Shown: positions 24,905-33,435, counted from the first letter of the stretch. The stretch: DNA of 64,000 nt from DATEJJ01 sp039649115 (GCA_039649115.1 JBBWZQ010000310.1:115682-179681); one strand, 5' to 3'. Numbers and translations are program-made. The notes: a model not told the origin generated them from the sequence alone.

Positions 24905-25748
24905 CCGGTCCGGCCGGCCGTCGGCTCGCGGGTGGGCCGTCCCGGCCCAGCTCGTCGAGCTGCCGGCGGCAGGAGACCAGGGTGGGTTCGGTGTCGGTGA
25001 CGGCTCCGTCGAGGATGCCCACCGCGTCGTGCAGGTACCGCTCGGCGCCGGCGGCGTCGCCGAGTTGCCGGCAGCACCGGGCGAGGTTGTGCAGCGTGAT
25101 CGCCACGTCCGGGTGCCGGGCGCCGAGGGCGGCCCGCTTGACCGCGAGCGCCTCCCGCAGCGTGCCGGCCGCGGCGGCCGGGTCGCCGGCCCGGTACTCG
25201 AGCGAGCCGAGGTTGTGCAGGGTGACGCCGACCTCGTGGTGGTCGGGGCCCAGCGCCGCCTGGTACGCGCGCAGGACCTCGGTCAGCACGGTGCGAGCCT
25301 CGGCCAGGTTGCCACGGTCGATGAGGATCGCGGCCAGCGCCGCGCGGTCGGCCGCCAGCGCGCGCGGGCCGGCGCCGGCCAGCGCTTCCCGGACCGCGAT
25401 CCCCCGCCGGGCGAGTGGCTCGGCCGCCCGGGCGTCCCCACGCGCGTGCGCCAGGCCGCCGAGGTTGTGCAGGATGGCCGCGGCGTCGGCACCGCCGCCG
25501 GCCCCATGCAGCTCGCAGAGGGCCAGCGCCCGCCGGTAGAGCCGCTCCGCCGCGTCGAAATCGCCCCGGTACTTGCCGACGATCCCGCTTTCGTTCAGCA
25601 GCACCACCAACTCCGGCGCCGCCACCCCGAGCGCGGCCTCGACCTCGGCGATCGCCCGCCGCAGGCAGCCCTCGGCCGCCGGATAGTCACCAGCGGCCCG
25701 CAGCGCACGCGCCTTGGCGACCGGTCCCGTCACCCGGGCCGCAACCAT
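24882..25748 (-). CDS. Tetratricopeptide-repeat protein
   Basis: 288 aa from ATG 25748. About five TPR/Kinesin-light-chain-type repeats are visible: AKARALRAAGDYPAAEGCLR, NESGIVGKYRGDFDAAERLY, HNLGGLAHARGDARAAEPLA, HNLGSLEYRAGDPAAAAGTL, HNLARCCRQLGDAAGAERYL. The C-terminus is short and Pro/Arg-rich. Actinomycete TPR proteins of this kind are often the tail of NB-ARC/SARP regulators, but no ATPase or DNA-binding part precedes it here. It may be a detached TPR domain or a scaffold. Isolated between two copies of the tandem repeat. Confidence 0.85.
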   Translation of the reverse strand: MVAARVTGPVAKARALRAAGDYPAAEGCLRRAIAEVEAALGVAAPELVVLLNESGIVGKYRGDFDAAERLYRRALALCELHGAGGGADAAAILHNLGGLAHARGDARAAEPLARRGIAVREALAGAGPRALAADRAALAAILIDRGNLAEARTVLTEVLRAYQAALGPDHHEVGVTLHNLGSLEYRAGDPAAAAGTLREALAVKRAALGARHPDVAITLHNLARCCRQLGDAAGAERYLHDAVGILDGAVTDTEPTLVSCRRQLDELGRDGPPASRRPAGPVTGAGAR

Positions 25749-25812
25749 CGGCTAGAGCAGACCCCCAGACCGGCGACCACGACCCGCCATCGCAGCACCC
25801 ACACCACCCGCC

Positions 25813-26007
25813 TCACAGCAGCACCTGGTTGTGGTTATCCGGGCACCCAAAGCCCGTGCAGCCGAGGCTGATCGCCGACGCAGTGCTGCCCGCCGCGTGG
25901 CCGACGGCGCCCCGGCCCGCCCCACCTGCGGTCGCCCCGACCGCCGCCACGATCCCGACACAGGTGACCACGGCCCGCCACCGCACCGACCGAGCGAACC
26001 TGCTCAT
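25813..26007 (-). CDS. Small secreted peptide
   Basis: 64 aa from ATG 26007; GGAGG lies four bases upstream. A basic start and hydrophobic stretch (FARSVRWRAVVTCVGIVAAV), then Gly/Ala-rich signal-peptide cleavage region, leave a mature piece of about 30 residues ending SLGCTGFGCPDNHNQVLL. Two cysteines, four residues apart, could form a disulfide. It lies 64 bases upstream of the TPR gene on the same strand, so the two may be cotranscribed. No known peptide family. Confidence 0.5.
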   Translation of the reverse strand: MSRFARSVRWRAVVTCVGIVAAVGATAGGAGRGAVGHAAGSTASAISLGCTGFGCPDNHNQVLL

Positions 26008-26184
26008 CCATCCTCCATCCACCTCGGGGCGTCAGCGCCCCCGCCGCCACGACCTTCCGTCGCAGTGCCCGAGAACCGCCCGCATCCTGCCATGGTCGAA
26101 CGTCCCGCTGATGCGCCCCTGAAAGCCCGCTGGAATCGCTCGCAGTCACCCGGTGCGGGCGTTCCTGTCCCCGCGCGGTGTTGA

Positions 26185-26229
26185 ACGACATGTGATCTCA
26201 GTGGGTCGCGACACCGATCTTCAGTGATC
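26185..26229 (-). repeat. Tandem ACTGAAGATC repeat, copy 2
   Basis: Same arrangement and orientation as copy 1: CACTGAAGATCGGTGTCG and CACTGAGATCACATGTCG (one base shorter) on the minus strand, 23 bp apart. Confidence 0.6.
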
Positions 26230-26312
26230 GGCTTGCGCTGGTCATGGTTGGCCGCGCAGTCGGCGCAGGCGTACCGGTCCGCCGGTACCGGCGGACGGGT
26301 GAACTGGATCTT

Positions 26313-27287
26313 TCAGCGGTCCCGTCCGAGCGTGGGCAGACCACCACGGACGATCTGCGGAAGGGGCGGTAGACGCGCGGCCGTCCGTGGTGCCGGGGGC
26401 GGCAGTAGGCGGTCGCGTTCGCGGAGTTCCTTCAGCGCCTGGGTACGGATGGCATGGCAGTCCGGGCAGACCCGTTTGGTCGCGACGCGCCGCTGGTAGA
26501 CCGAGGCCGCGGCGGGCAGCGGTAGTTCGCACATCACCTGGTCCGGCCGCTCGGGATGCGGCCGATGCCACACCGGCTGGTCATCAAGCCGAACCCAGCC
26601 GAGCGGCACCCGCCAGGTTCCGGCCGTGCCGACCGGCCCGGCGCCGATCACCGGCCGGGCCGCGAGCCGTTCCCGGATCCGTGCGGACACTGCCAGCGAC
26701 CGCGGCGGCTGTGGCCGTGGCTCCCGTCGCCGACCGCCGTGGCCGGCAGATTCGGCCCGTGTGGCCGGCTCGCGGCGGTCTCGTCGAGCCTCTTCGGGGT
26801 CGGCGTCGATCTTCGCCTGACACGAGTCGCAGTGCGCCCAGTCGCACGGTGGCGTCTCGTGGATCGGCACCCTGCCTGGCAACTTCAGCCCGCACAGCAC
26901 CCGGTCGGGGATGTACGGATCGGGCCGGTGTAGCACCCTCAGCGCGGGTTTGGGCAGCTGAACCCAGCCGAGCCGCGGGCCTTCCACCACCCGCTGCCAC
27001 GGCTCACGACCCGCGCGGGCGGCTGCGGCAGGCTGCAGGATCGGGTACTGGGCACCGGCGCCGCGGCAGGCCGCGCAGGTGGAGAACGCCCGGCGCGGGT
27101 CTTGCAGGACTGGCACGGTCGGATCCAGATGGCGACCACACAGCGTGCGCCCCACGCCGGTTCCGTTTGTGCGGTGCATCCGCGGGCCGTCGTCGGGCAA
27201 GAACACCCACCCCGCCACCTGGCCATCCATCTCCGTCACCGTACGCGACTCGATGCGGACTGTCCGGCCCTGCAACGCCGGTAACAC
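26313..27287 (-). CDS. Cysteine-rich protein with three zinc-finger-like repeats
   Basis: 324 aa from GTG 27287; ATG 27230 is an alternative start. The body is three copies of one ~50-residue unit: GWVFLPDDGPRMHR-x-TLCG-x-STCAACRG; GWVQLPKPALRVLHR-x-VLCG-x-HCDSCQ; GWVRLDDQPVWHR-x-VMCE-x-VCPDCHAI. Each has W-L, H-R, one Cys and a CxxC, so each could bind one zinc with His/Cys. Spacers between units are basic (ARRDRREPATRAESAGHGGR). It resembles no family I can name. Nucleic-acid binding is likely for a basic protein with several zinc sites, but that is inference. Confidence 0.65.
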   Translation of the reverse strand: MLPALQGRTVRIESRTVTEMDGQVAGWVFLPDDGPRMHRTNGTGVGRTLCGRHLDPTVPVLQDPRRAFSTCAACRGAGAQYPILQPAAAARAGREPWQRVVEGPRLGWVQLPKPALRVLHRPDPYIPDRVLCGLKLPGRVPIHETPPCDWAHCDSCQAKIDADPEEARRDRREPATRAESAGHGGRRREPRPQPPRSLAVSARIRERLAARPVIGAGPVGTAGTWRVPLGWVRLDDQPVWHRPHPERPDQVMCELPLPAAASVYQRRVATKRVCPDCHAIRTQALKELRERDRLLPPPAPRTAARLPPLPQIVRGGLPTLGRDR

Positions 27288-27302
27288 CGTCGGTCGGTGT
27301 GA

Positions 27303-28435
27303 TCACCGGTCGACCGGGAGGAGGTCGAGGGCGCTGCGTCGGTCTTCGGCGGTGGGCAGGGTGTAACGCCGGGTCTGGTCGAGGCGGGCGTGGCCGAGCA
27401 TCTCGGCGATGGTGACCAGGTCGGCGCCGCCGCGTACGAGGGTGGTGGCCATGGTGTGCCTTGTGCCCGCACTCGGCGTGTGCCGTGAGGTTCGTGTTGC
27501 TTTCCGTCGTGGTCGAGGCCTAGTACGCGAATCAAGGTTCGCCTGTGGTCTGAAGAGCAGCAACGAGGAGGAAGCTGGGTGGGCGGTAGCGGTCGGAATG
27601 TCCACTCGCGCAAGGAATCGCGACACGGTCATAAAGCAGAGAGAATGTGGCGCAGGACGTGGGCGGTGCCGTCGTCGTCGAGGCCGGCCTGGTCGAGGAT
27701 GGCGGTGAAGATGTCGCTGGCGCCACGTACCCCGAGCCGGGCGCCGCGGCGGTTGAGGAACAGCGCCGGCGTGACGTCGGCGCCGGGCCAGGTGGCCCGC
27801 TGGTCGATCCATGCCTGGTACGCGTCGCGCAGTTCGGGGTGCAGGTCGACAGTGCGGGGTTTGCCGCCCTTGCCGTAGAACCGGACGGTGCCCTTACGGG
27901 CGGACAGCCGCAGGTCGTCCAGGTCGACGGCGACGACCTCGGCGATGCGGGCGCCGGCGTAGAACGGGTCAGGGCCAGTGCCCGGTCGCGGGTGCAGTCG
28001 ACCGTGTTGGGGGCGCGCAGCCAGCCGATGACCGCGCGGCCGGTCAACGCGCGGGGTGCGACGGTGGGGAGGTCGAGCCAGTCGGCCTTGGCCGAACCGA
28101 GTCCGGCGCGGGGTGTAGAAGTCGTCGATCGCGACCAGGGCGTTGTTGATGGTGGTGTTGCTGCGCTTGAGTACGGCGGCCAGGTGTGTGCGGTAGTCGC
28201 GTACCGCCCAGTCCCGCGCTTTCGGGTTGGTCAGCGGGTCGCCGTCGACGTCCGCGTCGGCCAGCCACGCCAGGTAGGTGCGGACCTTGGAGGCGTAGGT
28301 GCGGCGGGACAGCTCGGCCAGGGACGCCTGGTGCAGCTGGCGTTCGTAGCCGGCGTGCGCGGCGGCCAGCGCTGGCGGCAGGGCGGTCGGTGCCTTGCCG
28401 CGCCGGCGCGGCCCGATCAACGGCGCCGCGGTCAC
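27303..28435 (-). pseudogene. Broken tyrosine recombinase (second type)
   Basis: From ATG 28435: N-terminal SAM-like domain LAELSRRTYASKVRTYLAWL, TINNALVAIDDFYT. The frame is then lost near 28115 and regained by 27965 (PFYAGARIAEVVAVDLDDLR with catalytic Arg; FYGKGGKPRTVDLHPEL with Lys). At HVLRH the gene is interrupted by 187 bp (27459-27645), after which it resumes TMATTLVRGGADLVTIAEML, GHARLDQTRRYTLPT (His and Tyr) to the stop. All catalytic residues existed once. It is a different subfamily from the 9651/30703 pair. Confidence 0.8.
27459..27645. other. 187-bp insertion inside recombinase gene
   Basis: The codons for HVLRH and TMATTL, adjacent in related recombinases, are separated here by 187 bases. 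TGTG is present on both sides (27455-27458 and 27646-27649) while one copy suffices for the restored frame, so it may be a 4-bp target duplication. The insert has no terminal inverted repeats, is not a multiple of three, and holds no gene. Confidence 0.5.
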
Positions 28436-28447
28436 CGGCGCGGGAAG

Positions 28448-28468
28448 CCCGCAGCCCCGGGCTGCGGG
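28448..28468. terminator. Hairpin between ATPase and recombinase genes
   Basis: CCCGCAGCC (28448-28456) and GGCTGCGGG (28460-28468) form a perfect 9-bp stem with a 3-base loop. It could end transcription of the ATPase gene, which reads toward it. Confidence 0.5.
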
Positions 28469-28680
28469 TCGGTGTCGGCCACCGGCCGCGGCTGGGGGAT
28501 GCCGAACGGGTCGATCCGCGCGGTGGTGGTGGTCTTAGGCGGCCGCGCCCGGTGGGATGCCCGCTCGCCGTCGGTCCTTGAGAACAGCCCGGCCGCCGGC
28601 CGACTCGTGTTCTCGGAAGTGGATTCGGTGTCATGTCGCGGTTCCCGGGACTGCTTCTCGGAAGTAGACTCCGGGCGGGC
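28469..28680. other. Intergenic with a short direct repeat
   Basis: No gene recognised. TTCTCGGAAGTGGATTC (about 28611-28627) is repeated as TTCTCGGAAGTAGACTC (about 28654-28670), 43 bp apart, 15 of 17 positions equal. It may be a binding site or a trace of a duplication. Confidence 0.4.
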
Positions 28681-30312
28681 CTACGGCAACGTCGAGCTGA
28701 CGTCGCTTGGGGGTTCAAGGACGTCGTGCAGGCTCAGGACCGCCCGGCGGATCGCTCGGTAGTCGTCCTCGGGCACTTCGACTTCCTCGGCAAACAGCGC
28801 GGACATGCTGCTGTCGTCGTCGGCGGGGCCTTCCTCGCCGAACAGGGTTTTCGGCGCGCTCTGGGTCGTGAGCAGTTGCACGTAACATCCGTAGTCGATC
28901 TGAAGCACATCGAATCGAACGCCGGGCTCTGCCTTGCTGGAGTAGCCGCGCTTGATGAGGTGCAGGATCCTGTCGTCGACCAAGTGACGGATCAGCGGAT
29001 GCTGCGCATCCTCCGCTGAGAGCAGGAACGCCCGGGCCTTCTTCTTGCTGATCACTTCACCGATGATCACTTCGAGAAGCTGACGGGCGGCAGGGGTGCT
29101 GTTGAGCAGCGCCTGTTTCGTCACCTGGTAGACCTGCGCGGCCGCGGTTCGGATTTGCTCGGTCGCGATCTTGCTGCCTCCGGCGCGCAAGGCCGCACGC
29201 GCGACGATGTTCAACGCATCTCGGGGAACTCCTTCCGCGGCCCGGATCAGCTCTTGCAGGGCTGTCAGCTGGGTGAATAGCAGCCTCACCACATCATCAG
29301 GGCTGGTCATGGTCCCAAGTTTCGCGTCGACCAGCGCTTGATTCAGGTGGCGGAATAGCAGGTTCTTGAAGAAGCGGGTCGCGCGGGCGGTCTGTTCCTG
29401 GCGGTTACGGGCCGGGAACACCACGAACTCGTCCAGGTCGAGGACAGGGAAGATCTCAGCGCCCACCTCCAGGCCGGTGTAGCCGCCGCCCTCGCGCAGC
29501 ACCCGCCACTCCGTTCGATGGGGGATAGCCGCTATTCGGACGGTCACCTTGGGCAAGTTGAAGAAGATCTTTCTCAGCATCTCACCCAGGTATGGCTGCA
29601 GTTCTTGCGGAAGGCCGCTCCACTCGTCGAACAACAGCCAGAAGCGCTTCGCGGGATGCTCCTCCACTACCCGCCGTAGCAGGCTTCCCGCTGCTCCGAA
29701 ATGGACATGATGCTGGGCCATGCCGGTCGCTTTCGTACGTGAGGCTCCGGCGACCTTGCTGTCGGCCTTGCCGGAGGCGCCGAACGTCATACCGGGCTTG
29801 GGACCGAGCGTCGCGGTCGTTGAGATGGTATCGGAGCGGGTCTGTTCGGCAGTTATGCTTCGTTCCACCTCTAGGTTCCCGGTGACGATGACCTCGGTGA
29901 AGTGGTCGAGCATTCTGTCAAGCAGATCGATCTGGGTGTCGTTGTCGACGGTGAAGGCGTCTTCAAGTAGCCGGGTATGGATCATGCCGATGACGTCCAC
30001 GAGCAGCCGGGTGGCCCGTTCTGCCAGCGTTATCGAAGAGTCGGAGTAGATCGACCCGGTCGAGCCGAGGTCCTGCTCTACATCGATGTAGACGACGAAG
30101 TCTCCCTGCTTGCGGCGGGTCTCGGCGAGGTACTTCAGTGCGTGCGTCTTCCCGGTCCCCCGCCGGCCGTAGATGATGCCGTTGTCGCGGGTGGCGAGCG
30201 CCGAAACCAGCGCACCCTCGTCGACGTAGGTCTTGATCACGTGCTCATCACTGCCTCGCTCTGCACGCTTTTCCACCTCCTGCAGTGCGCGCAGAAGATC
30301 CTTGGTTTCCAT
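28681..30312 (-). CDS. P-loop ATPase, AAA/STAND-like
   Basis: 543 aa from ATG 30312, with GGGAG eight bases upstream. Walker A GRRGTGKTH (residues 49-57), Walker B FWLLFDEWSGLP (from 224), then a sensor-like VRIAAIPHRTEW, a hydrophobic winged-helix-like C-terminal region and an acidic tail (GEEGPADDDSSMSALFAEEV). The region between Walker A and B holds a low-complexity Ser/Thr/Gly linker (ARTKATGM-type). GC content looks lower than in neighbours. A lone, large P-loop ATPase among recombinase remnants is typical of genomic-island cargo, including some defence genes, but no effector partner lies beside it. Specific role unknown. Confidence 0.75.
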   Translation of the reverse strand: METKDLLRALQEVEKRAERGSDEHVIKTYVDEGALVSALATRDNGIIYGRRGTGKTHALKYLAETRRKQGDFVVYIDVEQDLGSTGSIYSDSSITLAERATRLLVDVIGMIHTRLLEDAFTVDNDTQIDLLDRMLDHFTEVIVTGNLEVERSITAEQTRSDTISTTATLGPKPGMTFGASGKADSKVAGASRTKATGMAQHHVHFGAAGSLLRRVVEEHPAKRFWLLFDEWSGLPQELQPYLGEMLRKIFFNLPKVTVRIAAIPHRTEWRVLREGGGYTGLEVGAEIFPVLDLDEFVVFPARNRQEQTARATRFFKNLLFRHLNQALVDAKLGTMTSPDDVVRLLFTQLTALQELIRAAEGVPRDALNIVARAALRAGGSKIATEQIRTAAAQVYQVTKQALLNSTPAARQLLEVIIGEVISKKKARAFLLSAEDAQHPLIRHLVDDRILHLIKRGYSSKAEPGVRFDVLQIDYGCYVQLLTTQSAPKTLFGEEGPADDDSSMSALFAEEVEVPEDDYRAIRRAVLSLHDVLEPPSDVSSTLP

Positions 30313-30489
30313 TGCTTGTACTCCCGCCGACGTGAGCAGTTCTCTGGTGATCAGAAGCTATGAGCCGTACCACAAGAGAAGTTTCATCGACCATGATTCG
30401 ACCACCTGCGCCGATCCGGTGTCTATCGAACGGATGACACGGCAGCAGCCGTTGCCAGGGCAACGAGAGGCCTCCTGATGGTAGAGCGG

Positions 30490-30690
30490 TCCGATATTCT
30501 CGGTCGCTCCTCATCGTTCCCCAGTCAACTGCGGAGGTGTGCCGCGCAGCGTGTTGGCGAGGTTCCCGCAGGCCGGCGATGGCGTTCCATTCCGGTCGGG
30601 TGGCCGGGTCCCGGTCACGGGCCTGGTGTTCTCCCAGATCTGGTCGACGTTGTCGTAGAGCGCCTGTCGTATGTGGGTGTCATGACGCCT
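30490..30690 (-). pseudogene. Frameshifted small protein downstream of recombinase
   Basis: ALYDNVDQIWENTRPVTG on the minus strand runs into a frame change at about 30605, after which RDPATRPEWNAIAGLREPRQ and TSAVDWGTM continue in another frame. Together they look like one short protein following the recombinase at 30703. No family recognised. Confidence 0.4.
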
Positions 30691-30702
30691 CCGTGGGACG
30701 GG

Positions 30703-31505
30703 TTACTCGAAGATGCGCTCGACGATGGCGGCTTGCCCGGCCTTGCCGGCGCGCTCTGGCGAGTACCGAGCCGTGGACTCGAGCGAGCCGTGGCCCAGTA
30801 GTGCTTGCACCTGGGCCGGGTCGGCGCCGCCTTGGCGAAGCCGGGTGGCGTAGGCATGGCGTAGCCGGTGGGGTCGCAGGCCCGGCAGGCCGGCGTCGTC
30901 ACCGACCGCGAGGACGACCTGTGTGATACCGGAGATGGTCAGCGGCCCGCGTTGCCCGGTCCACAGTGGTCCGGGCGCGGTGCCGCGCTCGCGGATCCAG
31001 GCGGAGAGCCGTTCGCGGGCGATGGCCGGCAGCGGTACGTCGCGGACTTCGTCGCCTTTGCCGTGTAACCGGATGCTGCCGGTGCGGGCAGTAATGGCAA
31101 CGTCTTCGAGGTCGACGCGGGGCGCACTCCTCGACCCGGGCGCCGGCGTAGAGCAACACGGAGATGATCGCGGCGTCGCGTACGCCGCGGCGGCCGGCGG
31201 CCCGCTCGACCGCACCTTGCTGCTTGTTGGTCAGCGCGTCGGGTTCGCCGGGGCGGGGTACCCGGGCGCGTTTGACCTTGATGCGCAGTCCGTTGGCGTG
31301 CTCGTACATCAGGGTCACGGCGGCCAGGGCCTGGTTGACGCTGGCCGGGCTGGCCTTGGCGCGCAGCAGGCGCCGGCGCCACGCGGTGACGGCGGCCTCG
31401 GCGCCGATGGTGTCGGCGAACGCGTCGGGGTGGGCCTCGGCGTGGTGGCCAAGCCAGGTCACGTAGGCGGTGCACTGGCGCCTGCTCGCGATCGACCGCA
31501 CCGTT
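30703..31505 (-). pseudogene. Frameshifted tyrosine recombinase, paralog of the gene at 9651
   Basis: Two overlapping frames together cover most of a recombinase very like that at 9651. The first reads RRQCTAYVTWLGHHAEAHPD to LLYAGARVEECAP. The second reads VDLEDVAITARTGSIRLHGK, RPHRLRHAYATRLRQGG and LLGHGSLESTARYS, ending VVERIFE. An extra C in GCCCCGCG (about 31127) causes the shift. The N-terminal ~40 residues are replaced by unrelated sequence from about 31495. Catalytic Arg I is present here, unlike the copy at 9651. The end is AGKAGQAAIVERIFE, slightly longer than the other copy. Confidence 0.85.
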
Positions 31506-31640
31506 GCCAACGGCTACCGACGCAGCCGCGCCTACCTGCGCGGCCACTCCACCACCTGGATGCGCCAGCGCGGCCTGGAACTGTGCGCCCTCGCCGACCT
31601 GGCGCCCCGCCCCATCACACGCCCAACTGCTGCCCCATGA
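31467..31640 (+). pseudogene. 3' remnant of a gene coupled to the HTH gene
   Basis: The frame opens after TAG 31464 and reads TVANGYRRSRAYLRGHSTTW, then MRQRGLELCALADLAPRPIT, with its stop overlapping the ATG of the next gene (ATGA). The start is missing. The GYRRSRAYLRGHST pattern may be the end of another integrase, but that is a guess. Its loss coincides with the junction to the minus-strand recombinase remnant. Confidence 0.45.
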
Positions 31641-32098
31641 CCGACCCCAACGCGCCGATCCCGGCGCTCGGCCAGCAGCTGCTGCAACGGGCCCGCGCCC
31701 ACGGGATGACCGGCGAAGAACTCGGGATACTGCTTGGCCTGTCCGTTGCGCAGATTCGCGTCATCGCCAGCCTGGAAACCTTCGACCACTACCCGGCCAG
31801 GGTGCTGCGCAAGCTCGCCGAACGCCTCGACCTGCCCTGGCCCGACTGGCTCACCACCACACCAGCCTGGCCCGACCCGCCGCACCGCGACACCAGACAG
31901 GACAGCGCCCAGGTCCACGCGGTCCTAGCCGCCGCGTTCGGCCAACCGATGCACCTCAGCGAGATCGCCGACATCCTCGGCTGGACCACTGCCCGGGTAC
32001 GCGCCGCCGCCGACCAGCTCGCCACCCCCGAGGTCCGGTACAGCCTGGGCCTCGCCCGCGATCTTCCCGAGCACCCGGACCGAGAACCAAATCGCTGA
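31637..32098 (+). CDS. Helix-turn-helix protein
   Basis: 153 aa from ATG 31637. Two HTH-like segments: an XRE-type one near the N-terminus (GMTGEELGILLGLSVAQIRV, ASLETF) and a winged-helix-like one near the C-terminus (MHLSEIADILGWTTARVRAA, DQLATPEVRYSLG). The stop codon is the TGA of the first tandem ACTGAAGATC unit. A small DNA-binding protein next to an element end would fit a transposition regulator. It was probably the last gene of an operon whose upstream part is lost. Confidence 0.65.
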   Translation: MTDPNAPIPALGQQLLQRARAHGMTGEELGILLGLSVAQIRVIASLETFDHYPARVLRKLAERLDLPWPDWLTTTPAWPDPPHRDTRQDSAQVHAVLAAAFGQPMHLSEIADILGWTTARVRAAADQLATPEVRYSLGLARDLPEHPDREPNR

Positions 32099-32132
32099 AG
32101 ATCCGTGTCGTTCCCACTGAAGATCCGTGTCG
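32093..32132 (+). repeat. Tandem ACTGAAGATC repeat, copy 3 (inverted)
   Basis: CGCTGAAGATCCGTGTCG (32093-32110) and CACTGAAGATCCGTGTCG (32115-32132), period 22. Opposite in orientation to copies 1 and 2, so 24446-32132 is bounded by inverted copies. Confidence 0.65.
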
Positions 32133-32250
32133 CAGTCACCGAACCGGCCCGTCGCTCACCACTGAAGCTCTGACGACGCCCAACAACATGGAAGCCCGCC
32201 GCCGACCGGGTGGCGGGCCGAAACCAACGCCCACCGGAAGATCATCAATA

Positions 32251-32278
32251 GTACATGATAACAGTGATTATCCAGTAC
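32251..32278. promoter_or_regulatory. GATAA-N6-TTATC palindrome
   Basis: GTACATGATAA (32251-32261), spacer CAGTGA, and TTATCCAGTAC (32268-32278): 9 of 11 arm positions pair. The core GATAA-N6-TTATC and the 6-bp spacer equal those of the palindrome at 8645-8674. It lies about 95 bp before the KfrA-like gene. Confidence 0.55.
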
Positions 32279-32283
32279 GTGAG

Positions 32284-32371
32284 ATGACCACGAAGATGGA
32301 AGACTAACTACTTTCTAAAAAGTGAAAAAGTATTTTTGCTTTTTAAGAATACTAAAGCTAGGCTGTCCAGT
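32284..32371 (+). promoter_or_regulatory. AT-rich promoter region
   Basis: About 70 percent A+T in a genome of roughly 70 percent G+C, with a short inverted repeat AGTATT/AATACT around TTTGCTTTTTAAG. It directly precedes the KfrA-like gene and is the most AT-rich stretch in the window. It may be a strong promoter, a bending region or part of a plasmid maintenance site. Confidence 0.55.
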
Positions 32372-33418
32372 ATGACTGACGCCATGGTGGTGGGACCCTC
32401 CGATCGGGCCCGGATCTGCGGCTACCCGCCGTGCGGGCGCGCGTTGCCGCCGTACAGCGGCCGCGGCCGGCCGGAGAAGTTCTGCAAGGACCGGACCTGG
32501 CCCGCCGGGAAGACGTGCCAGCAGATGGACGTGGAGCGGCGCACCGCCGAGGTCGCCGCCGGGCTCGACGCGCCGCTGGACGCCTACCGGACCGCCACCG
32601 GTGGCTTCGTCGAGCACGTGGAGGCGCTCGGCGACCGCCTCGACGAGGTCCTGGCCGCGGTCCGCGACGTCGACGGCGGCGCGCTGGCCCGCATCGCCGA
32701 GGCCGAACGGGCGATGCGGGACGCGATCGCCGCGACCCGGGCCGCCGAGACCGAACGCGCCCAGGCCCACCGGGACCGGGACGCGGCCCTCGTCGAGCGT
32801 GAGCGCGCCCGCCGCGACCGGCAGACCGCCGAGGATGCCGCGCGGACCGCCCGGGTCGAGGCCGACGCGCGGGTGGAGGAGGCATGGACCCGCGTGACCG
32901 CCGCCGAACTCGCGCGCGGCCAGGCCCAAGCCGCCGCTGAGGCGGCCGACCGGTCCCTCGCCCAGGAGTCCGAGCGCCGGCGCTCCGCCGAGACGAGCGC
33001 CGCCGAAGCCGCCGAGCGTGCCGAACATCTCGAGCGCGAGCTGGCTGCCGCCCGGGCCGCAACCGCTGCCGCCGAGCGGGACGCCGCAGCCGCCCGGGCG
33101 GAAACGGTGGACCTGCGCAACCAACTCGCCGAGGCGCTACGCCGCGCGGTGTCGGCCGAGGCCACCGCATCTCAGGCGACCTCCGCCTACCAGGAAGCCG
33201 GTCAGGCCGCTGACGAAGCCCGGCGTACCGCCGAAGGGCTCCGCGAGCGGATCGAACAGATGCACCAACAGGTCAACGAGGCCACCGCCAACGCGGCCGC
33301 CGAGCGCGCCCGCGCCGAGGCCGCGACGGCAGCCGCCGCGCAGGCGGCTCAACACGCCCAAGCCGCCGACGACCGCGCCGCCCAGGTGATCGCGGCCCTC
33401 GGCCACCCCAGGGACTGA
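32372..33418 (+). CDS. KfrA-like coiled-coil protein with N-terminal zinc motif
   Basis: 348 aa from ATG 32372. N-terminus: a small cysteine motif (RICGYPPCGRALPPYSGRGR, FCKDRTWPAGKTCQQMD), the C-x4-C...C...C pattern seen at the head of several actinomycete plasmid proteins. From about residue 60 to the end it is one long Ala/Glu/Arg coiled coil with continuous heptads (AEAERAMRDAIAATRAAETE, AEHLERELAAARAATAAAER). KfrA proteins of plasmids have a DNA-binding head and a long coiled coil, bind their own promoter and aid stability. The head here is different, so this is analogy, not homology. The palindrome and AT-rich promoter upstream are its likely control region. Confidence 0.65.
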   Translation: MTDAMVVGPSDRARICGYPPCGRALPPYSGRGRPEKFCKDRTWPAGKTCQQMDVERRTAEVAAGLDAPLDAYRTATGGFVEHVEALGDRLDEVLAAVRDVDGGALARIAEAERAMRDAIAATRAAETERAQAHRDRDAALVERERARRDRQTAEDAARTARVEADARVEEAWTRVTAAELARGQAQAAAEAADRSLAQESERRRSAETSAAEAAERAEHLERELAAARAATAAAERDAAAARAETVDLRNQLAEALRRAVSAEATASQATSAYQEAGQAADEARRTAEGLRERIEQMHQQVNEATANAAAERARAEAATAAAAQAAQHAQAADDRAAQVIAALGHPRD

Positions 33419-33435
33419 CTCGTGAAGGAACGGAG

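Noticed and set aside
30923..31636. N-terminal extension of the HTH gene on the plus strand
   Set aside because: This stretch is the antisense of the recombinase remnant; ATG 31637 with the ATGA overlap is the real start.
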